From: Rhodovarius lipocyclicus | GTDB lineage: Bacteria; Pseudomonadota; Alphaproteobacteria; Acetobacterales; Acetobacteraceae | Direction of reading: 5' to 3' | NCBI RefSeq assembly: GCF_009900765.1 | Contig: NZ_JAAABL010000014.1 | Span: 16,365-80,364 of the forward strand | Length of the DNA stretch: 64,000 nt | Part shown: positions 16,482 through 24,728 of the stretch, piece by piece | Layout: every line of letters begins with the position of its first letter | Numbering within the stretch: position 1 is the first letter of the stretch | The notes under the pieces: generated by a model | Databases searched by the model: none | Told to the model about the DNA's origin: nothing | Seen by the model: the letters and a program-made list of their open reading frames with translations, nothing else | Position numbers and translations under genes: made by a program

Positions 16482-16801
16482 CCGAGCCCAGCCTTTTCAC
16501 CCTGCGGCCGGAGGTGTTGCTGGCCATCCTGGGCATGGCGGCGGCGACCTATGCCTGCCGCGCCGGGGGCTATGCGGTGCTGCGCGGGCGGCGGCCGCCG
16601 CGCTTCGTGCAGGCTATGCTGCAGCACCTGCCGGGCTGCATCTTCGTGGCCTTCATCCTGCCCGGGGTTGTGGCGCAGGGGCCGCTGCACCTGGCGGGGG
16701 CGGCGGCGGCCGTGCTGTGCATGGCGCTGACGCGCATGCTCACGCTGTCCATCATCGTGGGGGTGGGCGTGGTGTGGGGGCTGGTGGCCATTCTCGGCTA
16801 G
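16478..16801 (+). CDS. azlD: AzlD family small permease subunit
   Basis: This 107-residue protein has three to four hydrophobic segments. It includes the AzlD pattern TYACRAGGYAVL near the N-terminus and FVQAMLQHLPGCIFVAFILP in the middle. It is the partner of AzlC, whose stop codon overlaps this start. It ends tail to tail with the M19 dipeptidase gene, sharing four bases. Confidence 0.9.
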   Translation: MTEPSLFTLRPEVLLAILGMAAATYACRAGGYAVLRGRRPPRFVQAMLQHLPGCIFVAFILPGVVAQGPLHLAGAAAAVLCMALTRMLTLSIIVGVGVVWGLVAILG

Positions 16802-17850
16802 GTGGGCAGCACGGCTTCCAGCACCCGGGCGCAATTGCCGCCCATCACCTTCTTCACGCCTTCCGCGTCCATGCCGGTTTCCAGCAGGGCCTGGGCCAGA
16901 TCGGGCGTCGCGTCGTAATTCTCGAAGGCGCCGCGCCCCAGCAGGCCGCGCATGTCGCTGCCGATGCCCACATGGTCGATACCGATCGCGTCCACCATGC
17001 GGGCCATGCTCTCGGCATAGCGGCGCGGCGTGGGGTCGCTGCCGACCAGCGGCCAGATGCCCACCACGCCGCCGGTCCGGGCCACCACCCGCGCGTGCTC
17101 GGCCGTGATCAGCCGGCTGTAGGGGCGCGGCTGGCTGGACAGCGCGGTGTGCGACAGCACGATGGGCTTGCCGCTGATCTCCGCCGCGCGGCGCACCATG
17201 GGCAGGGTGGCGTGGGCCAGATCCACCACGATGCCCAGGCGGTTGCAGGCGCGCACCACCTCGGCGCCGAAATCGGTCAGGCCATTGTGCACCGGGTTCA
17301 CGGTCTGGATGTCGCCCAGCTCATTCACCCGGTAATGCGTCAGTTGCAGGTGGCGCAGGCGCTGCTCGCGAAAGGCCCAGTCCAGCCGGTCGATCTGGCC
17401 TTCCATGAAATCCCCGCCTTCGGAGGCCACGACCACGGCGGGCGGCGCGCCGGGACGCTTGGCGCGCGCCAGCCCCGCGCGGCTGGTCACGATCTCCAGC
17501 CGCTCCTGCGCGATCAGCCGGTGCAGGCGGGCGAAGGCCGCCTGGCCATGGGCCCACAGCTCCCCGGGGTCCGGTGTGCGATAAGGCTGGATGTAGCGGT
17601 CCACCACCCGCGTCGCCGGGCTGTCGGGCACGATGGCCAGCGCGGCCAGCCCCATGCCGCCCTCTCGCATGGGGGCCGCGACGGGGATGAAGGGGCGGTC
17701 GGGTTCGCTGCGGGAATGGATGGCGCGGCCGGCATGGCTGTGCAGATCCATCGCCACGGCGGTGCCCAGCAGCGCGCGCCCGGCACCCGGGGCCACCTGC
17801 GCCCGCGCGGGGCGCGGGGCGGCGCATAACAGGGGTGAGGCCGCGAGCAC
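16798..17850 (-). CDS. Peptidase M19 (membrane dipeptidase family), 5' end disturbed
   Basis: This 350-residue frame starts at GTG 17850. Zinc-site elements include MDLHSHAG, EGGDFMEGQ (bridging Glu), HLQLTHYRVN, VLSHTALS and GIGSDMRG, so the catalytic part is complete. M19 enzymes hydrolyse dipeptides. Directly upstream, INRRAVLAAS would extend it into a twin-arginine signal peptide ending at ARAQ. In this frame, however, a stop (TGA at 17878-17880) precedes the nine-G run at 17866-17874, with no start codon between. A one-base change in the run would join the frame to a plausible start. The gene may be intact with a sequencing error, slippage-prone, or recently damaged. Confidence 0.8.
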   Translation of the reverse strand: MLAASPLLCAAPRPARAQVAPGAGRALLGTAVAMDLHSHAGRAIHSRSEPDRPFIPVAAPMREGGMGLAALAIVPDSPATRVVDRYIQPYRTPDPGELWAHGQAAFARLHRLIAQERLEIVTSRAGLARAKRPGAPPAVVVASEGGDFMEGQIDRLDWAFREQRLRHLQLTHYRVNELGDIQTVNPVHNGLTDFGAEVVRACNRLGIVVDLAHATLPMVRRAAEISGKPIVLSHTALSSQPRPYSRLITAEHARVVARTGGVVGIWPLVGSDPTPRRYAESMARMVDAIGIDHVGIGSDMRGLLGRGAFENYDATPDLAQALLETGMDAEGVKKVMGGNCARVLEAVLPT

Positions 17851-17865
17851 CGCGCGCCGGTTGAT

Positions 17866-17874
17866 CCCCCCCCC
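17866..17874 (-). repeat. Nine-G homopolymer at the start of the M19 gene
   Basis: Nine consecutive G (minus strand) lie at the junction between the small upstream gene and the dipeptidase signal sequence. Eight or eleven would fuse the dipeptidase to the upstream frame; ten would give a GTG start at 17885 with a twin-arginine signal; nine leaves the signal without a start codon. Confidence 0.7.
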
Positions 17875-18184
17875 TTGTCATCCACGGCCCGCCGGTGGCG
17901 ATGGCCACGACCCGCGCGGCCTCGATCCGCCAGCGCCAGGGGGCGCCGGCGGGCAGGTTGCGCCAGGTGCCGGTCACGCGCAGGGCGCGGCCAACGGGTG
18001 CGGCACCGCTGGGCAGCACCTCCACCGTGGTCTCCGGTTCGGGCCGGCAGCCGATGCAGCAGGCGGCCTCCGGCACCAGCAGCAGGGGGCCGGGGGCGGG
18101 GAATGCCTCGCCCTCCAGCGTTACCTGCTCGCCATCCGCGGGCCGTGCGCGGCCGCGCAGCAATGCGTTCCAGTCCAGTGCCAT
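17875..18184 (-). CDS. Conserved hypothetical protein, 3' end uncertain
   Basis: The frame starts at ATG 18184 (MALDWNALLRG) and shows about 100 residues of protein-like sequence, including VTLEGEAFPAPGPLLLVPEA, a CCIGC cluster and VGRALRVTGTWRNLPAG, ending near IEAARVVAIATGG. The LLVP...C arrangement loosely recalls DUF3299-type proteins, which is only a resemblance. No stop codon occurs here: the frame stays open to 17321, inside the dipeptidase gene in another frame. The end given is therefore the edge of the G run, not a real stop. It lies between the MscS channel gene and the dipeptidase, all leftward. Confidence 0.5.
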
Positions 18185-18197
18185 GATGCGGGTGCCC

Positions 18198-18227
18198 CCG
18201 GTGTCAGGGCCGGAACCCTAACACCGG
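18198..18227 (-). terminator. Hairpin between the MscS gene and the small hypothetical gene
   Basis: CCGGTGT (18198-18204) pairs with ACACCGG (18221-18227), with an inner AGGG / CCCT stem. It sits just downstream of the MscS stop codon. No T tract follows, so termination is uncertain. Confidence 0.4.
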
Positions 18228-18250
18228 CCCCCGCCTGGGCGCGAGGCGCC

Positions 18251-20572
18251 TCAGCCCGATGTCGGCATGATGAACTGCACGGGGGCGGCGGGCTTGGGCT
18301 TGGTGGCCAGCACGATGCCGTGCTCGTCGCAGTAGCGCTTCACCCGCAGGTTCAGCTCCCGCGCCACGGCCCAGCGTTTGGCCGGCTCCGTCTTGATGCG
18401 CGCGCGCAGGATCACGCCGCTGTCCACCAGCTTGTCCACGCCCATCACCTCGATGGGCGCCATGATATAGGGGCCGAACACCTCGTCCTTGCGCATGTCG
18501 CTGCCGACCTGCTTCAGCGCCTCGGACACGCGCTCCACGTCCTCGTCATAGTCCACGCCCAGGTCGAGCACGGCATAGCCGTAGTCGCGCGTCTGGTTGG
18601 TCACGGTGGTCACGGCGCTGAAGGGCACGATGTGGATGGACCCGTCCAGCGCCCGCAGCCGGATGGAGCGGATGGACAGCTGCTCCACCGTGCCGGACAG
18701 CCCGCCGAGCGTGACCGTATCGCCCACCGCCACCGCGTCCTCGAACAGCAGGAAGATGCCGGTGATCACGTCGCGCACCAATGTCTGCGAACCGAAACCG
18801 ACGGCCAGACCGATGACACCGGCACCGGCCAGCAGGGGGGCCACGTTCACCCCGATCTCCGACAGGATGGACAAGCCCGCCGAGACCAGCACCACCACCG
18901 CGAAGGCCGTGCGCAGCATGGGCAGCAGCGTGCGCACCCGGGCGGAGCGCGCGGTGGCCGCATTGGCCGAGAGCTTGACCAGGTGGCGCTGGATGGCGGT
19001 GTTCGCCGCCTCCCACACCGTCAGCGCCACCGTCAGCGTCAGCAGCACGGAGATGGCGGAGGACAGCAGCCGCGCCCCGAACCGCCCCTGCCCGAACCAG
19101 GAGAAGGCGCCGAGGCCCCAGATCTCCATCAGGATGATCAGGGTGGCGAACATGATGCTGATGCCGATGAAGCCCTTCAGCGCGGGCAGGTAGCGGTTGG
19201 CCCGTGCCTCCAGCCCCGGATAGCGGCGGGCCAGGTCGGGGCTGATGCGGAAGGCGCGCGCCAGCAGGCGGCGCGCGCCCTCATCCAGCCCCTTCGCCGC
19301 CGAGACGACGAGCAGGGTGAAGAAGCTGGCGCGCAGCAGGCGCTCGAACCCGTGCTCGATGTTCAGCGCCCAGCCGCCCCACAGGGCGATGACCCACAGG
19401 ATGACCAGGATGTGCCAGACATCGGCCAGCCGGTCGCGCGTGGTGCGCAGCAGGCGGCGGGCGCGGTCCGGGGTGTCGGTTTCGCGCAGGGGCGGGGCGG
19501 CCAGGAACTGCGCCACCGCCAGCTTGTTCTGCAGCACGATGATGACGACGAAGACCGAGACGATCAGCAGCCCCGCGCGGAACATGCCGGTCTGCACGCC
19601 GCGCGGCAGGCCCAGCAGCAGGCCGAATTCGCTGGCGGCATAGGCCACGACCGTGACCAGCGCGATGCGCCGCAGCCAGACGGTGGCATAGGCCGCCGTC
19701 TCGTCCGCGCAGCGCAGCAGGCGCAGGTGGTTGGAGGCCGGGCTGAACACCAGCCGCACCACCACCATGACACCGCGCGCATACAGATAGGCGCGCGCCA
19801 CCGTCCACATCACCACCCGCTGCGAAGGCCAGCCCGGCAGCAGGGAGATGGCGATCTTGGCCACCACGCCGAAGGCCACGACGGGGATCAGGTCCAGCAG
19901 CAGCCGGATGCCGATATAGGGCAGGCGGCGCAGCACGGCGTGGCGGACGTGCTCGGGCGGGGTGGCGGCGTCCAGCCGGTCGGTCCAGCCGCGCAGCAGG
20001 CGGGTGGCCAGCGTCTCGGCCGCGATGCCGGCGCCGAACACCAGCAGCAGCTTCCAGCCCAGCTCCAGGATGCGGGCGCGGACGGAGGCATCGGTCAGCG
20101 CGTCGCTGAACCACAGCAGCAGGGCCGGCAGGTCGGCGGCGGCCTTGATGGTGTCGATCACCCGGCCCACCGCGTCGCCCAGCCGGGCGCTGAGGAAGCC
20201 CAGCGGGTCGGTGGCCTCGGGTTCAGCGGCGGCGGGGGCGGGCGCCGGGGCGGGCGCGGGGGCCGCCCCGGGGGCAGCCCCAGGGGCAGCCACGGGCGGT
20301 GCGACGGGGGCGGGGGGCACGGGCTGGCCGCGGGCGGCGGCCATCGCCTCCAGCATGCGGATCAGCTCGGCGCGCTTCGCGTCATCGCGCAGGGTGGCGA
20401 TGGTGCCCGCGATCTCGGCATTGCTGGGGCCGGCCGCTGGCACTGGCGCGGGCGCTGGCGCGGCCAGCGCGGCGGCGGGCTGTGGCGCCGGATGGGCGCG
20501 CCCGGCCTGGCCCTGGGCGATGGCCGGGGCGGCCCCCAGCAGCAGAAGCAGCAGCGGAATGACGAATTTCAT
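18251..20572 (-). CDS. Mechanosensitive ion channel, MscS family, large form
   Basis: This protein of about 773 residues is far longer than E. coli MscS (286). It has a cleavable signal peptide ending AAPAIAQ, a Pro/Ala-rich stretch to about residue 120, many membrane segments, and a C-terminal MscS core: VNVAPLLAGAGVIGLAVGFG (pore helix), QTLVRDVITGIFLLFEDAVAVGD and the beta domain IVPFSAVTTVTNQTRDY. It probably releases solutes on hypo-osmotic shock, like the YbdG/MscK-type paralogues. The ATG at 20572 is preferred to a TTG two codons upstream. It is transcribed alone or with the small gene downstream. Confidence 0.9.
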   Translation of the reverse strand: MKFVIPLLLLLLGAAPAIAQGQAGRAHPAPQPAAALAAPAPAPVPAAGPSNAEIAGTIATLRDDAKRAELIRMLEAMAAARGQPVPPAPVAPPVAAPGAAPGAAPAPAPAPAPAAAEPEATDPLGFLSARLGDAVGRVIDTIKAAADLPALLLWFSDALTDASVRARILELGWKLLLVFGAGIAAETLATRLLRGWTDRLDAATPPEHVRHAVLRRLPYIGIRLLLDLIPVVAFGVVAKIAISLLPGWPSQRVVMWTVARAYLYARGVMVVVRLVFSPASNHLRLLRCADETAAYATVWLRRIALVTVVAYAASEFGLLLGLPRGVQTGMFRAGLLIVSVFVVIIVLQNKLAVAQFLAAPPLRETDTPDRARRLLRTTRDRLADVWHILVILWVIALWGGWALNIEHGFERLLRASFFTLLVVSAAKGLDEGARRLLARAFRISPDLARRYPGLEARANRYLPALKGFIGISIMFATLIILMEIWGLGAFSWFGQGRFGARLLSSAISVLLTLTVALTVWEAANTAIQRHLVKLSANAATARSARVRTLLPMLRTAFAVVVLVSAGLSILSEIGVNVAPLLAGAGVIGLAVGFGSQTLVRDVITGIFLLFEDAVAVGDTVTLGGLSGTVEQLSIRSIRLRALDGSIHIVPFSAVTTVTNQTRDYGYAVLDLGVDYDEDVERVSEALKQVGSDMRKDEVFGPYIMAPIEVMGVDKLVDSGVILRARIKTEPAKRWAVARELNLRVKRYCDEHGIVLATKPKPAAPVQFIMPTSG

Positions 20573-20701
20573 AGGCAATGCACTTCCTTCCGGCTGGCCC
20601 TGGGGTCAAGCCGTGATCGCATGGTGGCCCCGGCGGGCCGGTATATGCGGGGCTTCATGCGCGCAGTTCTGGGCAGTCCTGTGGCAGAACCGGCCGGGGC
20701 A

Positions 20702-21433
20702 TCATTCCCATTCCAACGCGGCGGCATGGCGCAGGATCGCCTCCGCCCCCGCCGAGAAGCCCGCATCCTGGTGCAGCACCAGCCCGGGCAGCACCGCATC
20801 CGGCCCCCGCCCGCCCTTGATGGCGTGCAGCAGCACGCGCTTGGCGGCCACCCCCTGGCGCGGCCACAGCGGCAGCAGCCGCACCGTGCCGAAGCCCGAT
20901 GCCCGCAGGGCGGCCATCGCCTCCGCCACGCGCTGGGCCGGCAGCACCAGCGTGGCGCCGCCCCGGTGCCGCAGCCCGCGCGCCATGGCCTGGGTCCAGT
21001 CGGCCAGGCTGGCCTCGCCCTCATGCGCGGCGCTGCGGCGCAGCGCGTGCGGAGACGCCGTGCCCCGCGCCCAATAGGGCGGGTTGGCGAAGGCCTGGCG
21101 GAAGCGGGGCTCGATGGGGGCGCGGATGTCGGCGTGCTCCACCACGGCGTCCAGCCCGGCGGCCTCGGCGTTGCGGCGGGCCAGCGGCACCAGCGCGGCG
21201 TCGCCCTCCAGCGCATGCACCGCCAGGCCAGGCACCCGCGCGGCCAGGCACAGGAAGGCGGCGCCGGTGCCGCAGCCCAGCTCCAGCACCGCATCGCCGG
21301 GGCGCGCGGGCACAGCGGCGGCCAGCAGCACCGCGTCGATCGCGGCGCGCAAGCCCCCCGCCGGCTGCAGCAGGCGCACGCGCCCTCCCAACAAACCATC
21401 CTGGGTGTAGAACGTTGAATGCGTGTCCGTCAC
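20702..21433 (-). CDS. TrmN6-like SAM-dependent tRNA methyltransferase
   Basis: This 243-residue protein starts at GTG 21433. It has the SAM-binding motif LELGCGTGAAFLCLA and the N6-adenine catalytic motif FANPPYWARG (NPPY). The opening TQDGLLGGRVRLLQPAGGLRAAIDAVLLA is typical of the tRNA1(Val) adenine-37 N6-methyltransferase family. Methylation of tRNA is inferred from the family; other nucleic-acid or protein substrates are possible. It is divergent from the EF-hand gene. Confidence 0.85.
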   Translation of the reverse strand: MTDTHSTFYTQDGLLGGRVRLLQPAGGLRAAIDAVLLAAAVPARPGDAVLELGCGTGAAFLCLAARVPGLAVHALEGDAALVPLARRNAEAAGLDAVVEHADIRAPIEPRFRQAFANPPYWARGTASPHALRRSAAHEGEASLADWTQAMARGLRHRGGATLVLPAQRVAEAMAALRASGFGTVRLLPLWPRQGVAAKRVLLHAIKGGRGPDAVLPGLVLHQDAGFSAGAEAILRHAAALEWE

Positions 21434-21514
21434 AATTCCTCACGGTTCAGGCGCGCCAGTGTAACAAGCAACACCCAGTATAATCCCGTGAGCAAAACCC
21501 AAGGGAGTCTCGCC

Positions 21515-22084
21515 GTGACATACCGTTCCAGTCTTCGATACCCGCTGGCCCTGGCCGCGATGCTGCTGGCGGTGCCGGCCTTCGCCCAGGCCCCCGCCGC
21601 CCCTCCCGCAGGGGCCCCGGGCGCTCCGGGTGCCCCCGCCGAGCGCGGCCGCATGGCCGAGCGCATGTTCCAGGCGCTGGATACCAACCGCGATGGCCGC
21701 GTGACCTTCGAGGAGATCTGGGCCCAGACCCAGGCCCGCTTCTCGGCGGCCGACGCGAACCATGACGGCTATCTGACGCCGGAGGAATTCCGCGCCATGC
21801 GTCCGCGCCCGCCCCGCCGCGAAGGCGCCGAACGCCCGGTGCCCGAGCACATGCAGCGCTTCATCGACGCGCGCTTCCGCGCCGCCGACGCCAACCGCGA
21901 TGGCCGCGTGACGCTGGAGGAGCTGCGCCCCGGCGCCGAGGCCCGCTTCCGCGCCATGGATGCGAACGGCGACGGCGCCATCACGCCGGACGAGCTGCCC
22001 CGCCACCCGCCGCGCGGCCCGCATCACCACCGCCATGGTGGCCCGGGCGGCGAGGGCCCGGCAGGGGCGCCCCCGGCGCGCTGA
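21515..22084 (+). CDS. Exported protein with four EF-hand calcium motifs
   Basis: This 189-residue protein begins at GTG 21515, with AAGGGA eight bases upstream; the longer frame to 21419 lacks a better site. A Sec signal peptide (LRYPLALAAMLLAVPAFAQ) is followed by an Ala/Pro/Gly linker. Four calcium loops follow: DTNRDGRVTFEE, DANHDGYLTPEE, DANRDGRVTLEE and DANGDGAITPDE, each with the 1-3-5-12 acidic pattern. A His/Gly-rich tail (PHHHRHGGPGG) could bind metals. It is probably a periplasmic calcium-binding protein; the partner is unknown. It is followed by a strong hairpin, so it is likely monocistronic. Confidence 0.85.
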   Translation: MTYRSSLRYPLALAAMLLAVPAFAQAPAAPPAGAPGAPGAPAERGRMAERMFQALDTNRDGRVTFEEIWAQTQARFSAADANHDGYLTPEEFRAMRPRPPRREGAERPVPEHMQRFIDARFRAADANRDGRVTLEELRPGAEARFRAMDANGDGAITPDELPRHPPRGPHHHRHGGPGGEGPAGAPPAR

Positions 22085-22109
22085 AGCCCGCATCTCATGA
22101 AGGCGTGAT

Positions 22110-22140
22110 GCTGCGCCGCACAGCTATTGTGCGGCGCAGC
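22110..22140 (+). terminator. Strong hairpin after the EF-hand gene
   Basis: GCTGCGCCGCACA (22110-22122) and TGTGCGGCGCAGC (22128-22140) form a perfect 13-bp stem with loop GCTAT, followed by a weak T stretch (ATTTCTTG). It separates the EF-hand gene from the CBS gene. Confidence 0.7.
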
Positions 22141-22214
22141 GCGCGCATTTCTTGACCCCCCGTCGGCGCGGCGCCCAGCATGGCCCCCTGGCACGCACAA
22201 CGGAGGATATCGCC

Positions 22215-22649
22215 ATGATCGGTTCCATCCTGAAGCAGAAGGGCGGGCAGGTGATCGCCGTGGCGCCGAACGACCAGGTGGCGTCCATCACCCGCACCCT
22301 GGCGCAGCACCGCATCGGTGCGGTGCTGGTGCTGGAGCGCGACGGCAGCGTCTCCGGCATCGTCAGCGAGCGCGACATCGTGCGCGCCCTGGCCGGCGGC
22401 GGAGAAGCCACCCTGCGCATGAGCGCGGGCCAGTTGATGACCCGCGTGCTGCACACTGTCACCCCGGAAACCACGGTGCAGGATGCCCTGCGCGTGATGA
22501 CCGACCGCCGCATCCGCCACCTGCCGGTGCTGGAACGCGACGGCAGGCTGGTGGGCATGGTCTCCATCGGGGACCTGGTGAAGGAACGCATCGCCGATGC
22601 CGAGCGCGAGGCGGCGGACCTGAAAGCCTATGTCAGCAACGCCGGCTGA
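22215..22649 (+). CDS. Two-CBS-domain protein
   Basis: This 144-residue protein consists of two CBS domains: VIAVAPNDQVASITRTLAQHRIGAVLVLERDGSVSGIVSERDIVRAL, then TVTPETTVQDALRVMTDRRIRHLPVLERDGRLVGMVSIGDLVK. Stand-alone CBS pairs of this size bind adenosine nucleotides and often act in stress or redox responses. GGAGG at 22202 sets the ATG at 22215. It is followed after 85 bp, across an Fnr/FixK-type box, by an 88-residue protein gene. Confidence 0.9.
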   Translation: MIGSILKQKGGQVIAVAPNDQVASITRTLAQHRIGAVLVLERDGSVSGIVSERDIVRALAGGGEATLRMSAGQLMTRVLHTVTPETTVQDALRVMTDRRIRHLPVLERDGRLVGMVSIGDLVKERIADAEREAADLKAYVSNAG

Positions 22650-22656
22650 CGGCTGC

Positions 22657-22670
22657 TTGAGCCACCTCAA
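22657..22670. promoter_or_regulatory. Fnr/FixK-type box upstream of the 88-residue protein gene
   Basis: TTGAGCCACCTCAA is a perfect TTGA-N6-TCAA dyad, extendable to CTTGAGCCACCTCAAG. Its centre is 71 bp before the next ATG. For a class II promoter the -10 element would fall near 22693-22698, where TTACAT is found. Confidence 0.5.
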
Positions 22671-22734
22671 GGCCGCGTGAGCCGCCCGGTGCTTACATCC
22701 GGGCAGCCAACGGCTTCGAGGAGGCACCCAGTTC

Positions 22735-23001
22735 ATGAACCACAAGCACCGCAAGATCCTGCACGCGGTCTTCGCCCACCCCATGCCGCACAACATCGAC
22801 CCCAAGGGGCTGAACCATGTGCTGGAGGCGCTGGGCGGCGAGGTCGAGACCGCCGGCAAGGGCGGGCTGACCGTGCGCCTCAACGGCCACCAGGGCACCT
22901 TCCATTTCGGGGAGCACGACGTGCCGGGGGCGGAGGTGGTCCGGCTGCGCCGGCTGATCGAGGAGGCCGGAATCGAACCGGCCCGCGACTATCCGCTCTG
23001 A
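22735..23001 (+). CDS. Conserved small hypothetical protein
   Basis: This 88-residue protein starts at ATG 22735 after GAGGAGG. The order of a His-rich start (HKHRKILHAVFAHPMPHNI), a short helix, KGGLTVRLNGHQGTFHF and a final helix VVRLRRLIEEAGIEP resembles the double-stranded-RNA-binding-like fold of HicA toxins. It is longer, lacks the usual GSH motif and has no HicB partner next to it. I do not recognise a named family with certainty. It is flanked by an Fnr/FixK-type box upstream and an intrinsic terminator downstream, so it is probably its own transcription unit. Confidence 0.75.
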   Translation: MNHKHRKILHAVFAHPMPHNIDPKGLNHVLEALGGEVETAGKGGLTVRLNGHQGTFHFGEHDVPGAEVVRLRRLIEEAGIEPARDYPL

Positions 23002-23022
23002 ACGATATTAAAGTTTGGCAAG

Positions 23023-23050
23023 AAGGCCGGCGCTCGCGCCGGCCTTTTTT
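23023..23050 (+). terminator. Intrinsic terminator
   Basis: AAGGCCGGCG (23023-23032) and CGCCGGCCTT (23037-23046) form a perfect 10-bp stem with loop CTCG, followed by a run of T. It is the clearest rho-independent terminator in the window. Confidence 0.9.
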
Positions 23051-23198
23051 GTTGTGCCGCCTGGGCATGGCCTGAGCGTTGTGCCCGATTGCGCGCCAGC
23101 GGCAGGGCTGCGCCCCCTGTGGCCCCCCCGCAGGCCGGGCTTGCCATGGGCGGCCGATACGCCCGATCCTCTGTCACAATCCTGCAGGGAGCAGTTTC

Positions 23199-24182
23199 AT
23201 GGACATGACCCGTCGCGCCGCGCTCGTCGCCGGCGCTTCCGTCGCCGGCGCCGCCGGCACCGCGGCCGCCCAGGCCCGTTGGCAGATCGCCTGCGCCTAT
23301 CCGGACAACAACTACTTCACGCGCAACCTGCGCCAGTTCGCCACCGAGGTGGAACAGGCGACCGGCGGGCGCGTCGGCTCTCAGCTGCACACCAATGGCA
23401 GCCTGCTGCCGATGCCGCAGATCAAGCGCGGCGTGCAGCAGGGCCAGGTGCAGATCGGCGAGATCCTGCTCAGCGCCTATGGCAATGAGGACCCGTTCTT
23501 CGAGCTGGACGGCATCCCGCAGCTGGCCCGCAGCTATGACGACGCCAAGCGCTTGGCCCAGCTGACGCGCGGCTTCATCGAGGAGCGCTTCAACCGCCAG
23601 GGCCTGTCCCTGCTGTACCTGTCGCCCTGGCCGCCGTCGGGCTTCTACACCAACACGCCGCTGACCAGCCTCGAAGGGCTGCGCGGCACGCGCTTCCGCA
23701 CCTACAACGCGATGACCAACCGCTTCGCCACGCTGATCGGCGCGGTGCCCACCCTGGTGCAGTCCGCCGAAGTGCCGCAGGCCTTCGCCACCGGCGTGGT
23801 GAACGCCATGGTGACCAGCGCCACCACCGGCGTGGACAGCAGCGCCTGGGACTATTGCCGCATCTTCACGCCCGTGGGCTTCACCTACACGAAGAACGCG
23901 GTCTTCGTGAACCGCCGCGCCTTCCAGGCGCTGTCCGCTGCCGACCAGGCCGCGATCCGCGCTGCGGCCGCCGCCGCCGAAACCCGCGGCTGGGCGCTGT
24001 CCGAGGAAGCCAAGACCAGCCAGGAAGCCATCCTGGCCCAGCACGGCATGACGGTCGCCACCGCCACCCCGCAGCTGCTGGCCGACATGGACCGCGTGAG
24101 CGAGGCCCTGGTCACCGAATGGCTGGCCAAGGCCGGTGAGGAAGGCCAGCGCGTCATCAACGCCTATCGGGCGCGTACCTGA
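23199..24182 (+). CDS. dctP: TRAP transporter substrate-binding protein, DctP family
   Basis: This 327-residue protein has a twin-arginine-like signal (MTRRAALVAGASVAGAAG ending TAAAQA) and DctP features such as GSQLHTNGSLLPMPQIKRGVQ and LRGTRFRTYNAMTNRFATLIG, where the Arg normally binds the carboxylate of the ligand. It delivers an organic acid to the DctQM permease from the periplasm. GCAGGGA precedes the ATG at 23199. dctQ starts 2 bp after its stop codon. The ligand cannot be deduced. Confidence 0.93.
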   Translation: MDMTRRAALVAGASVAGAAGTAAAQARWQIACAYPDNNYFTRNLRQFATEVEQATGGRVGSQLHTNGSLLPMPQIKRGVQQGQVQIGEILLSAYGNEDPFFELDGIPQLARSYDDAKRLAQLTRGFIEERFNRQGLSLLYLSPWPPSGFYTNTPLTSLEGLRGTRFRTYNAMTNRFATLIGAVPTLVQSAEVPQAFATGVVNAMVTSATTGVDSSAWDYCRIFTPVGFTYTKNAVFVNRRAFQALSAADQAAIRAAAAAAETRGWALSEEAKTSQEAILAQHGMTVATATPQLLADMDRVSEALVTEWLAKAGEEGQRVINAYRART

Positions 24183-24184
24183 TC

Positions 24185-24724
24185 ATGGCACTGCGGCGGG
24201 CGCTGGATGCGCTGTACTGGTGCAGCGCGGCGCTCGCCGCGTTGTGCCTGCTCGGTATCTTTTTCATCATGATCGCGCAGATGCTGCTGCGGCAGTTCAA
24301 CATCCCCATCCTGGGGGCTGATGACGTCACGGCATTCCTCTGCGTCGGCAGCGCCTTCTTCGCGCTGGCCTATACGTTCCGCCGCGGTGAACTGATCCGG
24401 GTTGGGCTGCTGATCGAAAAGCTCTCCCCCAAGGCCCGCCAAGCGATGGAGGCCGTGGTGCTGGCCCTGGCCGCCGTCCTGACGGCCTACATCACCTACT
24501 GGTGCGCCAACGATGTGATGTTCAGCTACGAGATCGACGACATGGCGCAGGGCAGCATCGCCTTCCAGCTGTGGATCCCGAAGCTGGCCATGCCGCTCGG
24601 TGCCGGCATCATGCTGATCGCCGTGCTCGACGAGCTGGTGCGCGTGCTGCGCGGCCAGAAACCCAGCTATCAGGTCGCAGCGGAAGACCGTGCCGCACGC
24701 GGCGATTTCTCGGCGGAGGTCTGA
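24185..24724 (+). CDS. dctQ: TRAP transporter small permease, DctQ
   Basis: This 179-residue protein has four membrane segments. MIAQMLLRQFNIPILGADDVTAFLCVGSAFFALAYTFRRGELI carries the conserved DctQ block between the second and third segments. It pairs with DctM in a sodium-driven uptake system. It starts at ATG 24185, 2 bp after dctP, and dctM starts 4 bp after its stop. Confidence 0.92.
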   Translation: MALRRALDALYWCSAALAALCLLGIFFIMIAQMLLRQFNIPILGADDVTAFLCVGSAFFALAYTFRRGELIRVGLLIEKLSPKARQAMEAVVLALAAVLTAYITYWCANDVMFSYEIDDMAQGSIAFQLWIPKLAMPLGAGIMLIAVLDELVRVLRGQKPSYQVAAEDRAARGDFSAEV

Positions 24725-24728
24725 GACC

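Noticed and set aside
17633..21418. 1261-codon rightward frame across the MscS region
   Set aside because: It runs antisense through several real genes, is low complexity (Gln/Asp/His/Gly) and has no recognisable domain.
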